Below, in pieces: positions 55,284 to 64,000 of a DNA stretch of 64,000 bases (positions are counted from its first letter, which is position 1; the number at the start of each line of letters is the position of its first letter). A model generated the notes under the pieces. The model saw nothing but the letters and a program-made list of their open reading frames with translations, did no database searches and was not told the origin of the DNA. The stretch covers positions 930,001 to 994,000 of the forward strand of contig NC_041687.1 in assembly GCF_900005765.1 (NCBI RefSeq). The letters run 5' to 3'. Position numbers and translations under genes: made by a program. The DNA is from Plasmodium relictum. Lineage: Eukaryota; Apicomplexa; Aconoidasida; Haemosporida; Plasmodiidae.

Positions 55284-56857
55284 ATGGAATTGGAAATAAA
55301 TTTTAAAAATAAAAATAATTCAGAAGAGAAAAAAAAATTTGAAATTAACAATATAAATAGAATTATTTTAGATATATTATGCACAGAAGCTATAAGGAAA
55401 ATTAAATTTATTTTACATATATTAAAAGAATTATTAAAAAAAAAAACGAACATTTTACATGTATATATAAGTAATAGCATTGATCATTTATCAACTGAAA
55501 ACAAACAAAAGCAAATGTAAAAATATATTTACATATGCTTTTATAGCATCTAGAAAAAATTTTAAAATTATAATTATTATTATTTAATAACAAATAATTT
55601 TATTTTTAGATTTAATTCTTTACAAGATCAAATTGAATTATGCGAAAATGAAACTCATTATAATTTAATAAAAAAAAAAATTGAAAAATATATTGATTCA
55701 TTGAGTGAAACAAATGAAATATTATGCCAAAACTCACCTACTGATAGAAATATAAAAGTGAAAAACAAAAGAATTAACTAAATAAAATTTATTATTACTA
55801 AGAAAAAATGTAATGTTTTAATTTTTTATTTTTTAAAAAATAGGAAAATAGAAATAAATTAATTGAAGATGGTACCCTACTTCTAAACATATTTAGAAAA
55901 ATAAAAAAATTAGATTTTTCATCTGTTTTGAATGAATTAAATATATTTAAAGAAGAGCAAAATTTACTTCTTAATGTAGAAAATATATAGGAAAATATAT
56001 TTTTTTAAGTTGAATATTTTACTGTATATTTTCTATCTTTTTTATTGGTTTTTTTTTTTTCTTTTAGTTAAAACAGAGTGTTTATCATAAAAAACAGATA
56101 ATCAATATTTTGAACGAACAAATAAAAGAGCAAATAGAAAGCACCAAAAAAAAAAAAAAAAAAATTGAAGAAAAAATTGAACAAATTGAAAAAAGAAAAA
56201 AAATTTTTTTTGTAAAATCTATGCTCTATTATATATATAAAGAAGAATATGTTCATGCGAAAGTGTCTAATTATAATATGAATATAAGTTTTAAATATGA
56301 TTTAACTAAAAAATCGAAGGAAAAAATGGAAGAAAAATTAAAAACCTACGATAGTATTAATGATTATATTAAGAATTTTCTAAATAAAAGAAATGATCAT
56401 GTTAGTATTTCATTAATTTATATATATGATATATAATAATATTTTCTGTTAACTATTTTCTTATAATTATGCTTACTATAGCAAAAATATATTTTTTTTT
56501 TATTATGCCTTTTTTACAACGAATAACTATATATAAAGATCACAATAATGCTACTATTTATATATTTTTAGTTACTAGAAATATTAATTATATAATTATA
56601 AGAAAATTAAAATGTTATTAATTTAATTTTAATTTTTTTAAGTTACAAAATATCCACGATGAATTAGTTGATTATTATAAAAAAGAAAAAATTAAAAAGA
56701 GTAAAGAATTAGAAGAAATAAATAATGAAATTAATAAAATCATTAAAAGCATAGAATTGAAAAAGAATAAAATAGTAATTCAAAACATAAAAATAAAAAA
56801 AAAAAATAAATAAATAAAAAATAAAAATTAAGCAGTTTATCTTTTTTTGTATAAGTA

Positions 56858-56888
<31 letters not shown>

Positions 56889-57180
56889 TGTAAGATATCC
56901 TAATTTTATTATTTTTCTGTAAAGATATGGTTTATTATAAGAATATAAAAATTTTGAAATAATTTTATTATCATTTTAGATTCAATATGAAGAAGTGAAT
57001 AAATCGCGGGAAACAGAGGAGAAAACAAAAATGAAAAAGGAAATAGAAGAAAAAGAATTTTTAAAAAAATATAATGAATCTATCTTATTTCTACAACATA
57101 TAGGAAGAAAAAAAATAAAAGATTATGAAGAAAAAAAAAAAAAATTAAAAAGAAAGATCAAAAAAAAAAAAAAAAGTTAG
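55284..57180 (+). CDS. Six-exon coiled-coil protein, function unknown
   Basis: Exons by splice signal and phase: 55284-55516, 55610-55757, 55844-55975, 56068-56400, 56643-56774, 56980-57180 (392 aa). Exon 1 ends two bases into a codon completed by exon 2; the other junctions are phase 0. The protein is Lys/Glu-rich and almost wholly predicted coiled coil, with a KKKKKK run followed by IEEKIEQIEKRKK in exon 4. Exon 4 also has a less repetitive stretch, KEEYVHAKVSNYNMNISFKY, and exon 6 ends in a poly-Lys tail. The open phase across six exons argues strongly that it is one gene. The layout of short introns and coiled coil recalls cytoskeletal or axonemal proteins such as dynein regulatory complex subunits, but no diagnostic motif is seen, so no name is given. 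Confidence 0.75.
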
Positions 57181-57355
57181 ATATTCAAAATGAAATTTTT
57201 TCTAATATTCAACCCTTTTTTTTTTAATTTTCATTTTAATATATAAAATATTTAAGTGAAAAATAATATATTTAAAATTAATATGGAAAAAAAAAAAAAA
57301 AAAAAATTCAAAAAACATAAAATTTATAATTACTAGAAACGAAAAATTTTAAAAA
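57181..57355. other. Short convergent spacer
   Basis: 175 bp of A/T tracts, including an A-run near 57290-57306, between two convergent genes. Confidence 0.6.
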
Positions 57356-58618
57356 TTAAAATTTACAGGAAATTAAATATGTATAGTTAAAGTTCATTGA
57401 TAAAATATTAAAGTACATTCTTTTATATGTTTCTGAAGTAGGAATAATATCAAAGACATATAAATTATTTTTCAATTTTTTCTTTTTCTTTAAAGAATTA
57501 TCAGAACTATCTTTTAATGACTTATCAGAATTATATTTTAGAGAATTATCAGAATTATATTTTAAAGAATTTTCGTAATCATATTTTGAAGGATTACTAT
57601 TCTCCTTTATTGAACTATGATACTGATTATTTAAGGAATTTATATGGTTTTTATGATAATTATTTATGTTACTTATGCTATCATTATATTCATGCTTTTC
57701 CAAATTTTCAAATTTTATCTTTTTATCAAAAAATTCTTCATTAAATTCATTCTTACTTTGTTTTGCTTCAGAAGATGTTTCTACATAATTTCTTTTTCTT
57801 CTTTTATTTTTTCTTTTATTTTCCAATTTTTCATAAAAATTTATATTTTTTTCTAATCCTTCTTTTAAGGTCACGCCACCTAAATTCTCTTTTTTTTCAT
57901 TTCCATCTGAATTGAAAATAACTGAAAAATCATCCAAATTATTTAAATATTCAAAGAAATTAATAAAAAAAGAATAATGAAAATATATATTTAAAATGTT
58001 TTTGTAAAATATATTATCACATATTTCATTTTCAATTTGTGTAATTGAATAATTTTTATTAATAATAATTAATTCATTAGTGTTATTCAAGCTTCTATTA
58101 TCATTTATTTTACATTCAGGAAATATATTCTCAAGAAATATTTTAATTTTTTCTTCATTTTTAACAAAAAAAAAAGCTAAATTAATTGCTATTAAATTAT
58201 ACTTTTTATGTTCATTTAACTTATACAAAAGTTTCATTAAATATATTTCTTTATCAATATATTTTATGTGTATTTTTTTTAGTATACTCTTTAACTCTCC
58301 TATATTCATGTTGGAATTAACTTTAAAATTGAAATAATTTTTATTTTCTTTATCTACTAGTTTTTTATAACTTTTTATTTTTTTAATGCTCCATTTTCCA
58401 TCATTTTCTAATGAAGAATTTAGAAAATTCAAAATAAAATTAAAATCTGGAGGAAAAGTATCCGTTAGAGTTTTATTTGTTAAATATAAGGCTTTTTTTA
58501 TTTTCACTTTCTTATTTTTTCTACTTTTCAATATTTTAATTATAATGTCTAATATTATAAAAGTATTTATATTTGGAATTGTTATTTTTTCAAATAAAAA
58601 GGATTCAAAATTTTTCAT
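57356..58618 (-). CDS. Unrecognised 420-aa protein with 8-residue repeats
   Basis: Complete frame, single exon, no recognised domain. The N-terminal half (about 1-175) is helical and moderately complex, with phrases such as LTNKTLTDTFPPDFNFILNFL and GKWSIKKIKSYKKL. A basic cluster, KRKNKRRKRN (about 270), resembles a nuclear localisation signal. It is followed by an Asn/Ser/Lys-rich segment with four tandem 24-bp units encoding variants of NSLKYNSD (about residues 342-375). The last 30 residues return to hydrophobic complex sequence (YVFDIIPTSETYKRMYF). It is head to tail with the 1515-aa gene upstream and convergent with the coiled-coil gene. A nuclear location is a guess from the basic cluster only. 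Confidence 0.7.
   Translation of the reverse strand: MKNFESFLFEKITIPNINTFIILDIIIKILKSRKNKKVKIKKALYLTNKTLTDTFPPDFNFILNFLNSSLENDGKWSIKKIKSYKKLVDKENKNYFNFKVNSNMNIGELKSILKKIHIKYIDKEIYLMKLLYKLNEHKKYNLIAINLAFFFVKNEEKIKIFLENIFPECKINDNRSLNNTNELIIINKNYSITQIENEICDNIFYKNILNIYFHYSFFINFFEYLNNLDDFSVIFNSDGNEKKENLGGVTLKEGLEKNINFYEKLENKRKNKRRKRNYVETSSEAKQSKNEFNEEFFDKKIKFENLEKHEYNDSISNINNYHKNHINSLNNQYHSSIKENSNPSKYDYENSLKYNSDNSLKYNSDKSLKDSSDNSLKKKKKLKNNLYVFDIIPTSETYKRMYFNILSMNFNYTYLISCKF
57495..57590 (-). repeat. Four 24-bp tandem units in coding sequence
   Basis: Four in-register imperfect copies of a 24-bp unit (plus-strand form begins GAATTATCAGAA). Differences are mostly single bases, so the array is recent. 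It encodes the NSLKYNSD-type repeats of the 420-aa protein. Confidence 0.9.
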
Positions 58619-59098
58619 TTTTATTTATATAAATGTCTTTTTAATTTTTAATAGCATTTAATTAGAATGTATTTTCTTAAAAAAAAAAAAAAAAAGCATA
58701 ATAATATTTAATATGAAAAGATAAAACAAAAAGGAATATAAAAACCTAGTGAAGTGAATACAAAAAAAAAAAAAAAAAACTAAAATAAAGGTGTATATAT
58801 ATACAACAAGAAAATATAAAATGTAAAATTCTTATTTAATATTAAAAAAAATCTTAGAAAAAATATATATTAAATATCATAAAATACAAAACTTTAATTA
58901 TATATTAAAAAAAAATAAATAAATAAAAAAAGTCTATTAAACATATTACACAAAAAAAAAAAAAATAAAATAAAATGAAAAGCAAAAATTTATATTTTAA
59001 TAAAAGAAAAAAAAAAAAATTGAAGCTTACTATTTATATTAAAGTAATAAGTAAATATAATAATACTCTAAAACCTGTAATTTCTAAAAAATTTTATT
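58619..59098. other. Intergenic spacer
   Basis: 480 bp of A-runs (58680-58695, 58761-58779, 58952-58964) between two minus-strand genes. A 70-codon plus-strand frame at 58975-59187 is Lys-rich and overlaps the next gene's end, so it is not called. Confidence 0.6.
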
Positions 59099-62000
59099 TT
59101 ATTTTTTTTTTTTTAAAAAAAAAGATGAAAAATAATTATAAATTATTGTTTTTTGATAAAAAAAAGACTTTGTTGTATATTTATTAGTGTCAAAAAAAAA
59201 AATTTTATCTAAATGGATTTCATTTATTTGTTTTTTATTTAATATTTTAATTATAAATAATGGAAAAACTTCTTGATAATTTTTTTCATTAATATGATTT
59301 ATATTCTTATTTCTAAAAACTTTTTTAAAAATGTAATAAAATCTTATAACATGATATAGATAATTGACGTTTTCTTCGGATTCAGTTAAAATTTTTTGAT
59401 TTCTTATTAATTTAATAAATTTTAAAACTGTTGCTAAAATAATAATTAAATTAACTCCTTTTTTGTTTCTTACTTTATTATTCCATTTATCTTGTGTATC
59501 ATTATTATCCTGAATATTATCAATATTACTTTTTTCAATAGCATTATTGTAAATAAAATTAATGTCAAATACATCATTTTCAATAATGTCAGAGCTAAAA
59601 CAAGTACAGTATATTTTTTTATTTTCGATTATTTTTTCATTTATTTTTGTATAAAACATATAAGAAAATATCATGTAGAAGTTTATACATGTCAAATATT
59701 TATATAGATCATTGCTTTTTATGCAATTTGTTAAATCTCTAGAAGGGGAATTTCTGCTATTTATCAAAATATTTAAATAAGTTAAATAAAGTTTTGATAT
59801 ATAATAAATAAAATAGTGAAAATTATTTAGATTAGAAATTGTAAAATTTTTATAGTTGTTTTCCATTATTAAAAATAATTTTTTATTATAAATATACAAA
59901 CTTTTTATAATAATAGAAATATCAAAGTAACCTATTAGAAACTTATCAATAAAAGACAATTCGGAATTTTTTAACAATAAAACTCCATTGATATAATTAA
60001 GAATGTAAATAATATTTTTAAAATTAAATAAAAAATACGAGTTTGCATATATTTTAATTAGTTTTTCAACAGTACTGTATCTATTGTCAATTTTTAAAAT
60101 ATTTCTTATGAAATAATTCATTTGCAAGCATGTAATTAAGAACTTCCAGATGTGCTCAAATATATACAAATAATAACTGTTTGTTTTTGAAACATTCAAA
60201 TTATTCTTATATTCTTTTTTTTGAGATAAATAAAAAGTATCTATTATTTTACATACATTGAATAATAAAATGTCTATTAATTTCTTATCCAAATAGTACA
60301 AATTACTGCAAGAATAAGCTATTAGTGCAATATGCTTTAAACTTATTTTTAATTTTTCATTGGAAGTACTATAATACTCATTTATGTGTATATTTAATTT
60401 TTTAATATCATTATCATTTATATTCAGATTTTTGTTATTATTAAAAATATTATAATTGTTTTTGAATCGATAAATCCATTTAATTATATCATTTCTTTTA
60501 TATTCTTTTATTATTGTTGTGCTTTTTTTTTTCATATATTCTTCGTGAGTTATATTATTACTATTTGCAATAAATTTATTATGCTTTTTTAAAAATGTCT
60601 TATTACTAATAGATATATTATAATTAACAAATAAGAAATCATCAACATGAATTTCATTATTATTTACTATCATATCTAACATATCATTTTCTCCTTTTTT
60701 TGTATCATTTTGATATATTTTATTTATGTAATTAAATACAATGTTAGATTCATTTTCAAATATATACTTATATCTTTTTAAGCATTTATTTCTTAAATTT
60801 TTTATTTTTTTGTATTTCTTTAATCGTAAATCTTTTTTTTCTTTTATATTTCTTGAATTTGTTTTATCCTCTTTATTTATCTTTTCCTTTTTAGAGGCTT
60901 TTTCTGTGTATTTCTCGCTTCTATAAGAATCTTCACATAAAAAAAAAAAAAAAAAAAATACAAATATATATATATATAAAATTATGTAAATATGTATCAT
61001 ATGAATATATATATATTAGTAAAAATACTTACTATGAAAATATTTTCTAAAAAGTTTACGATTATGAAGACGAATTAAAGCAGGATGAAAATTGTTAAAG
61101 AATTTAATTATGATACTATTTTTTTTTTTTTTTTTTTTTGGTTCTTCTTCTACAATTAAATGATTTATTTTATTTTTATTCTCAATTTTACTTAATCTAA
61201 AACTTTCTACGTTCGTATATTTACTGTCAGAATCATTTTCATTTAATTTTTCTTTATTTGAAATTAATTCTCTTTTTTTTTTTATATTTTTAAAATTAAT
61301 TTTTTTACTTTCATCATAAGTGAAATGTAAGCAGAATCCTTTTACCTTCTTTCCATTATTAACATTACTATTATTTTTATTTTTAATATTATTTATGTTA
61401 TTATTATTATTATTGGCCATACCACAATTTTTATTATTTATCACACTATTCATCTGTTTTGACTTGTTGTCTACTTCCTTTAATTTATCTTCATTATTAA
61501 TTAAGGAAAAATTATTTTTATTATCTAATAAGGACTTGCTTTGAAATTCCAAATTAAAATTTATATTATTTTTAATATTATTTATATTATCATAAAATCC
61601 TAAGAATCTTGTTTCTGAATCTTTAAATAGTCCTTTTCTTTTATTATAACTGTCGTAACTATTTCTCATACATAAATAAAATTGTATTTTTTGAGATAAA
61701 ATATTTAATGAATCAACACTTCGGAAACCAGATTTTCCTAAATAAATAAATAAGTTAATAAACATTTCAGTATATTCTAAGTCATAAGACATTTCGTTTA
61801 ATTGATTATATTTTATATCTATTTGATTTTTAATTATATTTGAACTATCTATTTTCATTTTTGTTTTATGAACATCTAAATGTAAAGGTAAATGAGTCAG
61901 TTCATTTATTTTTTTACTACTATTTTCTATTTGATAGTGTAAATTATTTGGATCTTCTATATATTTTCTATTCTTATGATTATTAAATTTATTCATATTT

Positions 62001-63748
62001 TTAAATGTATTATCTTCATAAGAATTAAAAATATTATTATGATAATTATTACTATTTATATTATTAATATCTTCATTATTATAATAATTGCTGTAGCAGT
62101 TATAATCATAATTATAATTTTTATAATCATTATTGTAAATTTTTTTTTTTAAATTGTTTTTATAAATTATTTTATCTCTATATTTAAAAAAATTATTTTC
62201 TTGTATTCTTTCATCAATAAGATCCTTACACAAATGATTAAGATCAACTTTTTCTGTAACCACTTTACGACAAGAATCACTATTGTCATTTTTTAAATTT
62301 AAATATGTATCTATACTATCCATTTTAAAATTATTGGTTAAATTTATACTATTAGTAAAATTTGACGTAATTTTGTTTTGCATAGTAATTTGATCATTTC
62401 TTTTTATCTGTTCTTTATCATTAAAAGCAGCATTATAATTTTTTAAATTAACAAACTTACTGAAAAGGAAATAAAAAAATTTTTCATTAAAATAATTAAA
62501 AAAAGACAATATTTTTAATATATATAAAATGTTACTATAATTATAATCAAAGAAATTATATGTTATAATATTTAAAAGTTTTTTTAATATTACGGGATCT
62601 CTACAATTTACTCTTTTTTTTATTTTTAATATTGACATAACTGAATTAACTGATAGATTCATTTGATATTTTTCCACATAATTTTTTATAAAAATAAAAA
62701 ATGTATCATCTAAATTAATATTGTTACATAAAAGAATAATTAAATATCTATTAAAATCACGTTGCTCCAATAATTCCAAATTTCTTTCAATATTTTTATG
62801 AATATTTTTAAAAGTATTCAAGTTATATTTATCATTGTCAAGATTTACAATTATTTTTAATAATAAAAAAGTACCTTTTAATGTTAAGTCACTTGCATAA
62901 TAACTACACATATATAATAAAGTATCAAAAAGATCATTTTTTATATTTGCCTTATTTAAAAAAAATAATACATGAATCATATACTTAACAACATTTTTGT
63001 GATATATATTAGATTCTTCTTCAATCATATTAAAAAAAAAAAAATTATTTTTTATTCCTTTTTCATAGAAATTAAATATTTTTATATATTCTTCTAAAAA
63101 TTTGATTGTGGGTATATAATTTAAAATACTACAAAAATATAAATAGTATGATATATTTTTTTGGGAATTTTTATTTAATTTACATAACCAATAAAAATAT
63201 TCACTTGTGCACTGTAGGAAAAGCAAATTTTTATATTTTTTCATTGAAAATACTTTTAGTATAAATAGTAATTCATTATCATAAAATTTTGTTATATTAT
63301 TAATTATATACTTAGTTATAAATCTATATTTACTTATTTCATCATTCATTTGTAAATGCTTTATATACTTAAGGATGTACAATTTATTGTTATAAATATA
63401 ATTTTCCGGAACATCTGTACTTAATTCATTATTTTCTAAAATCTTTAAATCTTCTGTTTCTATCATATTTTTGTTTCTAGAATAATTTAAGTTTTTCCTA
63501 TTATTAATCTTATTCTCTATATTGACTCCATCATTTAAAAGTTTGTTATAATATTCTTTTTCTTTTTTTTCATTTTGAAGTAATTCTTGTTCTATTGAAC
63601 TATCATTTCTGTTTTCTAATTCTAATTTCTTTTTTGTTATTAAATCAAATATACTGCTGCAATAATTATTTGAAGCATAAAAATTTAAAATTTTCTTAAA
63701 TTTTAAACTTTTTATATTATTTAGTTTTGATATTACAAAATATGTCAT
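59099..63748 (-). CDS. Large two-exon protein, unknown function, possible organellar helical repeats
   Basis: Two long minus-strand frames join into one gene. Exon 1 (61033-63748) ends one base into a codon at a consensus GTAAGT donor. A 102-bp intron (60931-61032) ends in a T-run plus GTGAAG acceptor. Exon 2 (59099-60930) supplies the remaining two bases, giving 1515 aa. The N terminus, MTYFVISKLNNIKSLKFKKIL, is basic and free of acidic residues for about 35 positions, suggesting mitochondrial targeting. Residues about 120-480 are repeated helical pairs (YDNELLFILKVFSMKKYKNL, LKGTFLLLKIIVNLDNDKYN) reminiscent of heptatricopeptide/FASTK-like organellar proteins. Asn-rich inserts follow. Exon 2 is helical with no recognised domain. 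Splicing phase is well supported; function is inference. Confidence 0.75.
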
Positions 63749-64000
63749 AATTCATTTAATTATAGATATTATCTACTTTTTTTTTTTTTTTTTTGTCACC
63801 CAAAAGATCAAAAAAAAAAGGCATAAAACTAAGAGAATTCTTTTATTCTATTTTTACTCATTTTTTTTAATTTGTGTTAAAGAAAACTTTCTATTAATAT
63901 ACTCAATTTTTTAAAAATGAGTATCTTTTAATATATATCTAAGAAAACAAAAATTAAAATATATATATATATTTTATTTAATTTATTTCAATAACGATTA
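63749..64000. other. Upstream region of the 1515-aa gene
   Basis: 252 bp to the window edge with a T-run near 63779-63794. It presumably holds part of the promoter. Nothing else is visible. Confidence 0.6.

Noticed and set aside
61016..61032. Natural stop of the 61016-63748 frame
   Set aside because: The stop lies inside a consensus-donor intron, and the frame continues in phase into exon 2 at 60930.
1..64000. tRNA genes, 5S, U6 or other Pol III genes
   Set aside because: Read for GTTCGA/GTTCAA T-loop motifs with acceptor pairing and for the U6 ACAGAGA box. None was found outside coding sequence.
1..64000. CRISPR arrays, insertion sequences, transposons or integrated viral sequence
   Set aside because: Repeats are microsatellites, one coding 24-bp array and the U14 array. 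There are no transposase, integrase or reverse transcriptase motifs and no terminal repeats.

Overview
The window reads as a piece of a nuclear chromosome from a malaria parasite (Plasmodium). The grounds are extreme A+T richness, long poly-A, poly-T and (TA)n tracts, Lys/Asn/Glu-rich low-complexity inserts inside conserved proteins, short introns with GTAAAA/GTAAGT-like donors and T-rich acceptors, and apicomplexan-type genes such as an ApiAT transporter and a male-gamete axoneme protein. From memory, and not checked, the order ApiAT4/MFR4, phosphoacetylglucosamine mutase, eL38, P0, RPT5 and SMC1 matches a block of P. falciparum chromosome 11. The base composition would suit P. falciparum-like or avian Plasmodium; the species cannot be fixed from this sequence.

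Layout, left to right. 1-9.1 kb: NOP2 rRNA m5C methyltransferase (-, cut by the left edge), a five-exon MutY adenine DNA glycosylase (+), and a large MORN-repeat protein with an acylation-type N terminus (+). 10.3-18.1 kb: an unknown 178-aa protein (-), a Gemin2/SIP1-like protein (+), UNC50 (-) and an ApiAT/MFS transporter (+). 19-30 kb: phosphoacetylglucosamine mutase (-), then eL38 (-) and P0 (+) arranged head to head, then a tandem array of U14 box C/D snoRNAs, then the proteasome ATPase RPT5 (+). 31-43 kb: seven-exon COG2 (+), a decayed gene of unknown family (+), and cohesin SMC1 (-). 44.6-52 kb: PF16/SPAG6 armadillo protein (+, two exons), a large putative organellar helical-repeat protein (+, two exons) and an RNPS1-like RRM protein (-). 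52.9-63.7 kb: a CLPTM1-family membrane protein (-), a six-exon coiled-coil protein (+), an unknown 420-aa protein with a 24-bp tandem repeat (-), and a two-exon 1515-aa protein (-).

The genes are mostly unrelated housekeeping functions rather than one pathway. There is a translation/ribosome theme: NOP2 modifies large-subunit rRNA, U14 guides 18S processing and methylation, and eL38 and P0 are 60S proteins. A secretory theme (COG2, UNC50, CLPTM1, and the UDP-GlcNAc enzyme feeding GPI and glycan synthesis) is scattered through the window.

The most interesting element is the U14 array at 25.9-26.8 kb. Three near-identical copies carry boxes C and D, both 18S-complementary domains and a terminal stem with a compensatory base change. 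They are flanked by two degenerate copies at the same roughly 190-bp period. The second is the decayed gene at 35.0-37.7 kb, where coding-like segments in shifting frames follow one another with in-frame stops. Simple open reading frames hide several genes here, so exon structures were built by hand from splice signals and reading phase.
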